NCBI GenBank assembly: GCA_021780935.1
Contig: JAJXXT010000127.1
Location: forward strand, 1 to 19,999
Length of the DNA stretch: 19,999 nt
Direction: 5' to 3'
Source: Pseudomonadota bacterium
GTDB lineage: Bacteria; Pseudomonadota; Alphaproteobacteria; Acetobacterales; Acetobacteraceae
This document shows positions 14,317-19,999 of the stretch, piece by piece (the stretch's first letter is position 1; each line of letters opens with the position of its first letter). A program made the translations under genes and the position numbers. The notes under the pieces are model-generated. The model was not told the origin of the DNA. It ran no database searches and saw only the letters and a program-made list of their open reading frames with translations.

Positions 14317-15573
14317 ATGATTGATGACCACGACGAAGCACGCCGATGCGCAGTGAACGTGACAGCGGCACGAGACACAACCGGGCTCGAACTGGAAGTC
14401 GCATGGTTCGAATGCGCCCGCCAACGCGGCCCTGCGATCGGCAGCCCTGAGCGCACGACGTGGTGCGCCTTTGCCGGCGCGTTCTGCAATCGCAGGGAAG
14501 GCGAGAAAGACGGTCCCGCCTTCATCGCGGCGCGGTTCGAGCGCGAGCCGGACGGGCAGCATGTGCACCGGCTGAAGGACAATGTGCTCGCGAGGACTGT
14601 CGTTGCTCTAGACATCGAGACCGACCGGAGGACGGGCGAAATCCCCCCGCCGCCGCGCGAGGTTGCCCGCCGGACCGAGGCGCTTGGTCTGGCTGTCGTC
14701 ATCTATACCTCGCATTCGCACACGCCCGAGCGGCCGCGGTATCGCGTCGTGCTGCCACTGAGCGAGGAAATCGCGGCTGATCTGCCGGCAATCGAGGTTG
14801 TCGCCGAGGCGCTTGGTCTGGGCGGCGTGATCGATCGCAGCAAGGCCGGCGCAGAATCCTTGTTCTATCTCCCCTCCGCGGCACCGGGCGAGATCGCCAA
14901 TCACGAGACGATCATTCTCGACGGCGCCCCGCTCAATGCCCCGTGGTTGCGGCAGGAAGCCGGCGCGATCCTGGCGGCACGGCAGGCCGAGGCCGCGCGC
15001 ATCTCCGACCTGGCGCACGCTGAGGCTGACAAGCGGCGTGCGGCAAGAGCTGCTGCCGGCTTCGATCCAGATGATTCGCTGATTGAGAAGATACGATCTC
15101 GCCTCGATCGGTTGGCCGACCTGCTGCTGTCGCACGGCTACGACCGGGCCGGCACGAAATTCCGGCACCCGAACAGCGCGTCCGGCGGCTACGGCGCGGA
15201 CATCGAGACCTTCGGCGGCATTGAGCGCGTGTTTTCCCACAACGCCACCGATCCGCTGCACGCCACTAACCTTCCCAAGTGGTGTGGCGGCGTGACGGCG
15301 CTCGACGCCTTCGACGTGGTGACGATCCTCGACTTCGGCGGCGACCGCACCCGGGCGCTGGCGGAGCTGGCGCAGCGGTTCGGGTTCACTAACCCCGCCG
15401 GCGGGAAGGCGGTTGCGCGCGTGATTTATCGCATGGTGCGCCAGCGTAGGCCGCAAGCGGCAATCGAGGCCGCCGCATACGCAGAGGGCGCCCGGCTGGG
15501 CCTATCCCGCGACCAAGTTGTGCGGGTTGCGAACTGGGTTGCCGCGAAGGCCACCGCGAGGGAGGCGGCGTGA
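14317..15573 (+). CDS. AEP-superfamily primase-like replication protein
   Basis: A 418-residue protein resembling phage and plasmid primases of the archaeo-eukaryotic (prim-pol) superfamily. The expected blocks appear in order: an acidic strand VVALDIETD (about 95-103), the TSHSHTPERPRYRVVLPLS block (131-149) with the S-x-H motif, and GAESLFYLPS (178-187). The C-terminal part (about 280-375), with GGIERVFSHNATDPLH and DAFDVVTILDFGGDRTRAL, resembles regions found in phage primases, but I cannot assign it firmly. It lacks a Walker A motif; the helicase is the next gene, overlapping by one base (TGATG). Together they make a split primase-helicase. The ATG at 14317 follows GAGG eight bases upstream. 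Confidence 0.75.
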   Translation: MIDDHDEARRCAVNVTAARDTTGLELEVAWFECARQRGPAIGSPERTTWCAFAGAFCNRREGEKDGPAFIAARFEREPDGQHVHRLKDNVLARTVVALDIETDRRTGEIPPPPREVARRTEALGLAVVIYTSHSHTPERPRYRVVLPLSEEIAADLPAIEVVAEALGLGGVIDRSKAGAESLFYLPSAAPGEIANHETIILDGAPLNAPWLRQEAGAILAARQAEAARISDLAHAEADKRRAARAAAGFDPDDSLIEKIRSRLDRLADLLLSHGYDRAGTKFRHPNSASGGYGADIETFGGIERVFSHNATDPLHATNLPKWCGGVTALDAFDVVTILDFGGDRTRALAELAQRFGFTNPAGGKAVARVIYRMVRQRRPQAAIEAAAYAEGARLGLSRDQVVRVANWVAAKATAREAA

Positions 15574-16964
15574 TGAACGCAGAATTCCCCGATATGACCC
15601 AGGCCGCCGAGGCGCTGACCGAGCAGGCCCAAGAAAACGGGATCTGGTTCAGCGAGGACCACTTGGCGGCATCGTTCACCGGACGATACGAGGACGCGCT
15701 TCGCTATGTCGCGACCTGGGAGCGCTGGCTGATCTGGAATGGCTCGACTTGGGTAAACGAACAGACCATGCGGGCGTTCGACCTGGCGCGCGCGGTGTGC
15801 CGGCAGGCCAGCGCGGGATGCGACACCCAGGCCCTTGCGAGGGCGGTTGGCAGCGCCAAGACCGTTGCCGCAGTGGAACGGCTTGCCAAGGCCGACCGGC
15901 GGCACGCCGCGACCGTCGAGCAATGGGACGCAGACCCGTGGTTGCTGAATACACCCGCCGGCATCGTCGATCTACGGACCGGCGCAATGCGACCGCACGA
16001 CCGGGGCGCCTATATGACCAAGATCACCGCGGCCGCGCCCGGCGGCGATTGCCCGCTTTGGGAAGCGTTCCTGGCCCGCATCACGGACAACGACGCGGAG
16101 CTACAAGCCTACCTGCAAAGGTTTCTCGGCTACTGCCTGACTGGCGTCACGACCGAGCACGCTATGGCGTTCGGCTACGGCACGGGCGCGAACGGCAAAA
16201 GCGTGCTGCTTACCACCGTAACCGGGATCATGGGCGACTATGCCACCGTAGCGCCGATGGAAACCTTCACCGCGAGCCAAAGTGACCGGCACCCGACCGA
16301 CATGGCGATGCTTCGCGGGGCGCGGCTGGTGGCGGCCCAAGAAACCGAGGAAGGCCGGCGCTGGGCCGAGGCCAAGATCAAATCCTTGACCGGCGGAGAC
16401 CCGATTTCCGCCCGGTTCATGCGGCAAGATTTCTTTACCTTCATGCCGCAATTCAAGCTGTTTATCGCCGGCAATCACAAGCCCGGGCTGCGCGGAGTGG
16501 ACGAGGCCATGCGGCGCCGCCTCAACCTGATTCCGTTCGTCGTGACAATCCCGCCGGCCGATCGGGATAAGCGCTTGCCGGAAAAGCTGAAAGCCGAGTG
16601 GCCGGGCATCCTGCAATGGATGATCGACGGGTGCCTTCAGTGGCAAGAGCGCGGGCTTTCGCCACCGAGTCGCGTTGTGGAGGCAACTTCCAATTACATG
16701 GAAGGCGAGGACGCCTTGGGCGGCTGGATCAAGGACCGCTGTACGCCCATAGACTACGGGAGGACCGAATCATCCGACCTCTATCGCGATTGGCGCGACT
16801 GGGCGGAGAAGGCGGGCGAACACCCGCGCTCGCAGAAGTGGTTTAGCCAAGCCCTCGAAGCGCGAGGCTACCAAAAGGCCCCAAAAGCCCGCCATGCCAC
16901 CTTTCTAGGGATCGCGCTCGACGGCGCCCCGCCCTACACCGAAACCCCGGATCAGAGAGCATGA
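15573..16964 (+). CDS. SF3 helicase, phage/plasmid primase P4-type (D5)
   Basis: A 463-residue replication helicase. A D5_N-like region (about 40-170) contains WLLNTPAGIVDLRTG. The SF3 ATPase core follows: Walker A GYGTGANGKS (201-210), Walker B LVAAQETE (252-259), the sensor/motif C LFIAGNHKP (296-304, Asn301) and downstream arginines. The C-terminal part (about 385-450), with SSDLYRDWRDWAEKAGEHPRSQKWFSQALEARGYQK, looks like the winged-helix domain that binds the origin in P4-type proteins. The ATG at 15573 overlaps the primase stop; a GTG at 15570 is an equally coupled alternative. GGAGG lies seven bases upstream of the ATG. A large inverted repeat 9 bases after the stop is its likely origin. 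Confidence 0.92.
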   Translation: MNAEFPDMTQAAEALTEQAQENGIWFSEDHLAASFTGRYEDALRYVATWERWLIWNGSTWVNEQTMRAFDLARAVCRQASAGCDTQALARAVGSAKTVAAVERLAKADRRHAATVEQWDADPWLLNTPAGIVDLRTGAMRPHDRGAYMTKITAAAPGGDCPLWEAFLARITDNDAELQAYLQRFLGYCLTGVTTEHAMAFGYGTGANGKSVLLTTVTGIMGDYATVAPMETFTASQSDRHPTDMAMLRGARLVAAQETEEGRRWAEAKIKSLTGGDPISARFMRQDFFTFMPQFKLFIAGNHKPGLRGVDEAMRRRLNLIPFVVTIPPADRDKRLPEKLKAEWPGILQWMIDGCLQWQERGLSPPSRVVEATSNYMEGEDALGGWIKDRCTPIDYGRTESSDLYRDWRDWAEKAGEHPRSQKWFSQALEARGYQKAPKARHATFLGIALDGAPPYTETPDQRA

Positions 16965-16972
16965 CTGGGCCG

Positions 16973-17079
16973 CTTGCAGGGATCAGGGATGTGCAGCCTT
17001 TTTTCTATTATCGACGCCACGCGCGCGCGCGTAGGGGGGTTATATGGGAAAACCCCTGCACATCCCTGATCCCTGCAAG
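16973..17079. repeat. Candidate replication origin: 24-bp perfect inverted repeat
   Basis: The 24 bases 16973-16996 are the exact inverted complement of 17056-17079, with a 59-base spacer. Each arm contains a tandem CAGGGAT heptamer (16977-16990 in the left arm). The spacer holds a pyrimidine-rich then AT-rich stretch (CCTTTTTTCTATTAT, 16997-17011), an alternating (CG)6 tract at 17020-17031 and a nested GGGGTT/AACCCC pair. It lies right after the SF3 helicase gene, where P4-like replicons carry iterons. An origin is inferred; a cruciform or regulatory RNA is the alternative. Further on, GCCACGTGGC (17097-17106) is a 10-bp palindrome. Confidence 0.6.
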
Positions 17080-17142
17080 AGAGGCGGCGGCAATGTGCCA
17101 CGTGGCGGCATTTGTCCCACTTTTAAGGCGTGGTGATGTGCT

Positions 17143-17361
17143 ATGACCATGAAAGAGCAAACACCCGCCCCGCCAGCGCCCCGGAAGCGGCACGAGTGGC
17201 CGAAGGGCGTATCCGGCAACCCGGGCGGCAGGCCGCGGGGCCGGGCTGGCGTGATCCATGCCGAGATCGCCGAGCGCAACGCGGAACTGCCGGGGCGGGT
17301 GGCCGACCTGGCCGCCGCGCGTGCCCCGCCGCGCTTCCGCGTTGCCCCCCAAAAGCGCTAG
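17143..17361 (+). CDS. DUF5681-like mini protein (SGNPGGRP motif)
   Basis: A 72-residue basic protein whose core HEWPKGVSGNPGGRPRGR (about 17-34) matches the short DUF5681 signature of phage and prophage proteins often found near terminase genes. A helix, GVIHAEIAERNAELPGRVADLAAA, follows, then a Pro/Arg tail. It is shorter than usual members and may be truncated; I found no continuing frame downstream. The ribosome binding site is weak (AAGGCG), and an ATG at 17149 is an alternative start. It is one of two DUF5681-like genes in this element, separated by an unknown gene. A role in DNA packaging or redirection is only an inference from context. Confidence 0.7.
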   Translation: MTMKEQTPAPPAPRKRHEWPKGVSGNPGGRPRGRAGVIHAEIAERNAELPGRVADLAAARAPPRFRVAPQKR

Positions 17362-17391
17362 AATCCCCCCGTGCAAGGAAAGGTCGCACAA

Positions 17392-17838
17392 ATGACACAG
17401 TCCCCATCGCCGCTTTCGCAAGACGAGACGAACGAGGTCGCCGACCTAAAACAGCAATTCACCGAGCCGTATCGGTGGTTCAGCAATGCCGTGCCGGAGC
17501 CGGTCCCGGGCGAGAAACCGCACCGATATCGGGCGCGGCTGGTTGCGGGACTTGGAATCCAGCCCGGCGCGACTGCCGACGCATATGCAACGCTCTCGCC
17601 CGACGCGCTCCGCCACATGGCCGCCGAGCATGTCGCCCGGGCGCCCGCCACCGCACGCGCTCTCGCCGCCGAGCGTGGTGAGCTGCGCGCCGTGCGGCGG
17701 GACGACGCGGCCGGGCGTACGGTCGTGGAATATATCGGCGACCCTGACGTGTGGATGGATCAATTTAAGGGCCCCCGGTTTCTGGGATCGATCAATTTGA
17801 ACGTTGGCAAAAAGTGGGTTGAGGGGCATTGGGAGTAA
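17392..17838 (+). CDS. Unknown 148-residue protein of the element
   Basis: I do not recognise a family. The protein is mixed in charge, with PYRWFSNAVPEPVPGEKPHRYRARLVAGLG near residues 26-55, a helical middle (DALRHMAAEHVARAPATARALAAERGELRAVRR) and a C-terminus rich in aromatic residues and Gly (DPDVWMDQFKGPRFLGSINLNVGKKWVEGHWE). It has no signal peptide or membrane segment. The ATG at 17392 follows AAGGAAAGG eight bases upstream; a GTG at 17371 would add seven residues. It lies between two DUF5681-like genes in the position where satellites carry packaging or helper-interference genes. A GAGGGG/CCCCTC hairpin (17821-17826, 17841-17846) overlaps its end. Confidence 0.78.
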   Translation: MTQSPSPLSQDETNEVADLKQQFTEPYRWFSNAVPEPVPGEKPHRYRARLVAGLGIQPGATADAYATLSPDALRHMAAEHVARAPATARALAAERGELRAVRRDDAAGRTVVEYIGDPDVWMDQFKGPRFLGSINLNVGKKWVEGHWE

Positions 17839-17879
17839 TTCCCCTCTCGTTCGCAGCGGAATAGAAGCGGAGGCGCTCT

Positions 17880-18359
17880 ATGGACGTGCTAGCAACGGGT
17901 TTTGCAGAGAAGCGCCCGCGCGGGCGGTGGAAGCCTGGCGAGTCCGGAAACCCGGCCGGACGCCGGCAGAGTCCCGCCGCCGTGCTCTATGGCAAGTGCA
18001 ACGAACGCATCGCCGAGGCTGCATGGGAGGCGCTGCAAGTCTTGATCGACGTGGCGCAGGGGCGGCGGCCCCCGCTGGGCGAGCAGGAATTGCAGATCGC
18101 GCTTTGGCTGCTCAACCGTATCCCGCGACCCCGGCAGGTGCTCCCGCCGCTGCGGCTGCCCGCCGAGGCCAGCCTGGCGGAGCGGGTTGAGGGCGTAAAG
18201 CGTGCCATGCTGCGCGGCGAGATCGATCCGTGGACGGCGCAAGCGGCGCTGTCCGCCCTGCTGGCCGGCGCGGATCGCTCGACCGCGCCCGGCGACTGGC
18301 AAACGGATCCGATGATTCCTGACATCCCGAAGCGCGAGCCGGACGAGCCGATGCACTGA
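17880..18359 (+). CDS. DUF5681-like protein, possible small-terminase-like factor
   Basis: A 159-residue protein beginning with RGRWKPGESGNPAGRR (about 14-29), the DUF5681 signature, followed by a helical domain (AVLYGKCNERIAEAAWEALQVLIDVAQG, QELQIALWLLNRIP, LAERVEGVKRAMLRGEIDPWTAQAALSALLAG). The ATG at 17880 follows GGAGG six bases upstream, a strong site. The length and mostly helical layout resemble proteins encoded next to or ahead of terminase genes in prophages. A DNA-recognition role in packaging is therefore possible but not shown. It is the last gene of the element and is followed by a 16-bp GC palindrome. Confidence 0.8.
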   Translation: MDVLATGFAEKRPRGRWKPGESGNPAGRRQSPAAVLYGKCNERIAEAAWEALQVLIDVAQGRRPPLGEQELQIALWLLNRIPRPRQVLPPLRLPAEASLAERVEGVKRAMLRGEIDPWTAQAALSALLAGADRSTAPGDWQTDPMIPDIPKREPDEPMH

Positions 18360-18362
18360 GGG

Positions 18363-18378
18363 CGGCGGGGCCCCGCCG
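18363..18378 (+). terminator. 16-bp GC palindrome after the last element gene
   Basis: CGGCGGGGCCCCGCCG is a perfect palindrome three bases after the stop codon. No T-run follows. It may end the rightward transcript of the element, though with no loop the stem would have to open at its centre. Confidence 0.4.
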
Positions 18379-18394
18379 GGCGCGAATCCGCGCG

Positions 18395-18418
18395 TCGTGG
18401 TCGCTATGTGCTCGCTAG
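18395..18418 (+). repeat. 24-bp end repeat, right copy
   Basis: Identical to 11990-12013 and in the same orientation, it lies 44 bases inside attR. It contains the same two TCGCTA hexamers 11 bases apart. Presence at both ends of the element and nowhere else that I noticed suggests an integrase arm site or an AlpA/Xis site. Confidence 0.7.
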
Positions 18419-18462
18419 CTGCGGCGAGGCGTCCGGCGGGGGCTGCTAACCCATTGAAAAGA

Positions 18463-18511
18463 TGGCGGACCCGACACGATTCGAACGTGCGACCTTCGCC
18501 TTCGGAGGGCG
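18463..18511. repeat. attR: 49-bp repeat within the intact tRNA-Arg
   Basis: It is identical to 11828-11876. This copy is joined to the tRNA 5' half at 18512-18539, so the gene stays intact. It marks the right end of the element. Confidence 0.93.
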
Positions 18512-18539
18512 ACGCTCTATCCAGCTGAGCTACGGGTCC
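18463..18539 (-). tRNA. tRNA-Arg(CCG)
   Basis: The minus strand folds into a complete 77-base cloverleaf including an encoded CCA. The acceptor arm is GGACCCG with CGGGTCC, the D stem is GCTC/GAGC, the anticodon stem is TCGCC/GGCGA with loop CTCCGAA (anticodon CCG, reading CGG), and the T arm is GCACG-TTCGAAT-CGTGT, which pairs with one G-T wobble. The discriminator base is G. It is the integration target of the element to its left. Confidence 0.97.
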
Positions 18540-18619
18540 TGCTGGCGGACGGTCTAGCCCGAAACCGCGAGCAGAGGAAGCCGGTTGTGCGGCTCCCTCT
18601 CAGCCGCGGGTCCGCGGGC

Positions 18620-18829
18620 TCAGTCCTCGACGCCGACCAGGACGTCGGACGCCTTGATCAGGGCGGTCGCCGAGCCGCCGACGCGAAGCTGCAGCTCGTC
18701 GACCGCCTCGTTGGTGATCGCCGCCGTCATCACGGCGCCACCGATATTGATGCGGACATGGGCCGTCGTGCTGCCCTTGGTCACTTCGACGATCGTCCCC
18801 TTGAGGACGTTGCGGGCGCTGATCTTCAT
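18620..18829 (-). CDS. mop: Mop: single TOBE-domain molybdate-binding protein
   Basis: A 69-residue protein consisting of one TOBE/molbindin domain: MKISARNVLKGTIVEVTKG, then TAHVRINIGGAVMTAAITNEAVDEL and GGSATALIKASDVLVGVED. These are the blocks of small Mop proteins that assemble as hexamers and store molybdate or tungstate in the cytoplasm. The ATG at 18829 follows GGGAGA seven bases upstream; an in-frame ATG at 18913 would run into the divergent gene and is rejected. No mod transport genes are in the window. It is divergent from the RraA-like gene, with 74 bases between the starts. Confidence 0.92.
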   Translation of the reverse strand: MKISARNVLKGTIVEVTKGSTTAHVRINIGGAVMTAAITNEAVDELQLRVGGSATALIKASDVLVGVED

Positions 18830-18903
18830 GAGTAGCTCTCCCTGGCCGCAGCTTCTATCCCAGACTGCACCCATACTGCACTGCGGCGATAAGGGAGGCA
18901 AAC

Positions 18904-19620
18904 ATGACAACACTCCACCCCGAGACCCTGGACCGGCTGCGCGGCGTCAGCACCGCGACGCTGACCACTCAGCTTTTCAAGCGTGGCCTGCGCAATACCT
19001 GGATGCGCGGCGTGCGCCCTCTGGCCGGGACCGGAACCACGCTGGTCGGGCCGGCATTCACCCTGCGCACCATCCCCGCGCGCGAGGACCTCGACCGGCT
19101 GGAGACGCTGGCCGATCCGGAGCACCCTCAGCGCAAGGCGATCGAGGTCACCCCGGCCGGGCATGTTCTGGTCATCGATTGCCGCGGCGTGACGGATGCC
19201 GCGGCGGCGGGCGATATCCTGGTCACACGTCTCGCGCGCCGCGGCGTAGCCGGTCTGGTCTGCGACGGGGCCTTGCGCGATGCGGGCCCGATCGCGGCGA
19301 TGGGGTTCGCCGCGTTCTGCGCCGGGCCGGCGGCGCCGCTCAGTCTGTGCGCCCACCACGCCGTCGCCTTGCAGGAACCGATCGCTTGCGGCGGTGTCGC
19401 GGTGTTCCCCGGCGACGTCATCGTCGGCGACGCCGATGGCGTGGTGGTCATCCCGGCTGGCCTCGCCGATGCCGTGGCGGCCGACGGCGCCGAGCAGGAG
19501 GCGCTGGAGCGGTTCGTGCTGGAGCGGATCGGCGCCGGGGCGGCGTTGCCGGGCACCTACCCGCCCGACGCGGCCGTGAAGGCCGAATTCGCCGCCTGGC
19601 GCGCCCGTGGCGAACGATGA
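18904..19620 (+). CDS. RraA family / HMG aldolase-like protein
   Basis: A 238-residue member of the RraA fold. Active-site blocks seen are GDILVTRLARRGVAGLVCDGALRDAGPI (about 102-129), with the family's D-x-x-R-D arrangement, and the C-terminal GDVIVGDADGVVVIPAGLA. Relatives are either RNase E regulators or divalent-metal 4-hydroxy-4-methyl-2-oxoglutarate aldolases/oxaloacetate decarboxylases; this length and the intact Arg-Asp pair favour the aldolase-like group. The ATG follows AGGGAGG five bases upstream. Malate synthase G starts about 100 bases downstream on the same strand, so a role in C4/glyoxylate metabolism is plausible but inferred. Confidence 0.85.
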   Translation: MTTLHPETLDRLRGVSTATLTTQLFKRGLRNTWMRGVRPLAGTGTTLVGPAFTLRTIPAREDLDRLETLADPEHPQRKAIEVTPAGHVLVIDCRGVTDAAAAGDILVTRLARRGVAGLVCDGALRDAGPIAAMGFAAFCAGPAAPLSLCAHHAVALQEPIACGGVAVFPGDVIVGDADGVVVIPAGLADAVAADGAEQEALERFVLERIGAGAALPGTYPPDAAVKAEFAAWRARGER

Positions 19621-19723
19621 GCGTGGGCAATGGCCGGATGAAATCTGCTGACGGATGGCCCGGTGGCCTCGACAGGCGGCGGTTTGAAGGACATTGAGAG
19701 CGCCGAGCGCGATGGAGGGTAAC

Positions 19724-19999
19724 GTGTCGGAGCAGTCGATCCAGGTAGGCGGTCTCATGGTCGCCGCCAGCCTGCTGGAATTCGTGAACCGTGAGGCGAT
19801 CCCGGGCAGCGGCATCTCGGCCGACGCCTTCTGGGCGGGCTTCGGGGCGCTGGTGCGGGATCTCGCGCCGCGGAACCGGGCGCTGCTGGCGATCCGGGAC
19901 TCATTGCAGGCCAAAATCGACGCGTGGCACCGTGAGCGGCGCGGCAAGCCCTTCGATGCCGCCGCCTATGAGGGATTTCTGCGCGAGATCGGCTATCTC
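19724..19999 (+). CDS. glcB: Malate synthase G, N-terminal part (runs off the window)
   Basis: The first 92 codons are present and the frame stays open to the edge. QVGGLMVAASLLEFVNREAIPGSGISADAFWAGFGALVRDLAPRNRALLAIRDSLQ followed by KIDAWHRERRGKPFDAAAYEGFLREIGYL is the characteristic N-terminus of malate synthase G, which condenses glyoxylate with acetyl-CoA. I chose the GTG at 19724 because GGAGGG lies just upstream; an in-frame ATG at 19712 overlaps that site. The catalytic TIM-barrel residues lie outside the window. Confidence 0.92.
   Translation, partial: MSEQSIQVGGLMVAASLLEFVNREAIPGSGISADAFWAGFGALVRDLAPRNRALLAIRDSLQAKIDAWHRERRGKPFDAAAYEGFLREIGYL

Larger units (their letters stand above)
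11828..18511. mobile_element. tRNA-Arg-integrated satellite-like element
   Basis: It is bounded by identical 49-bp direct repeats, which gives a unit of 6,635 bp. All eight genes read rightward: integrase, unknown, AlpA-like HTH, AEP-like primase, SF3 helicase, DUF5681-like, unknown, DUF5681-like. The set has the integration, excision-control and replication modules of P4-like or PICI-like satellites, but no capsid, tail, portal, large terminase or conjugation genes. No obvious antibiotic or metal resistance cargo is seen. The intact tRNA is kept at the right end. Base composition is not visibly different from the flanks. It could be a phage satellite, a small integrative plasmid or a reduced prophage. 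Confidence 0.88.

Noticed and set aside
16961..17146. A 61-codon frame starting in an ATGA overlap with the helicase stop
   Set aside because: It runs straight through both arms of the 24-bp inverted repeat and the (CG)6 tract, its product is low-complexity and it has no ribosome binding site. The non-coding origin explanation fits better.
1..19999. CRISPR array, rRNA genes or riboswitch
   Set aside because: No regularly spaced repeats, rRNA-like sequence or recognisable riboswitch core was seen on either strand.

Overview
The window is GC-rich and densely coded, and the set of genes fits an alphaproteobacterium, probably of the Rhodospirillales/Acetobacterales. The clues are the short YIYDEKG-repeat protein, the dabA/dabB/LysR arrangement, a hibernation factor fused to a cold-shock domain, PolX with a PHP domain, and FNR/FixK-type boxes. 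No taxonomic marker is complete enough to name a genus.

Left part (1-5738): two small unknown proteins are followed by a minus-strand dabB-dabA operon, a two-subunit inorganic-carbon (CO2 to bicarbonate) uptake complex. A LysR-type regulator is divergent from it, with a perfect 9-bp-arm palindrome touching its start codon.

Middle (5739-11733): a minus-strand stress or dormancy set encodes an APH-fold kinase (COG2187-like), a COG1926-type phosphoribosyltransferase translationally coupled to a PRPP synthetase, and an HPF-cold-shock fusion. PolX is encoded on the opposite strand. Two of these transcription units carry a 14-bp FNR/FixK-type box placed as expected for an activator bound at -41.5. 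The kinase-PRT-PRPP synthetase block lies between two inverted copies of a roughly 100-bp dispersed repeat, one of which holds a 32-bp perfect palindrome.

Integrated element (11828-18511): a compact island, 6,635 bp as one att-to-att unit, has inserted into the 3' part of tRNA-Arg(CCG). It is bounded by identical 49-bp direct repeats. Gene order is tyrosine integrase, a coupled unknown gene, an AlpA/excisionase-like HTH protein, an AEP-like primase, an SF3 (D5/P4-type) helicase, a candidate origin (24-bp perfect inverted repeat), then a DUF5681-like mini protein, an unknown protein and a second DUF5681-like protein. A 24-bp repeat sits just inside both ends. It has no capsid or large-terminase gene, so it looks like a phage satellite or a minimal integrative replicon, and it is the best candidate here for an undescribed system.

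Right part (18463-19999): the intact tRNA-Arg, a single-domain Mop/TOBE molybdate-binding protein, an RraA/HMG-aldolase-like protein, and the first 92 codons of malate synthase G running off the edge.
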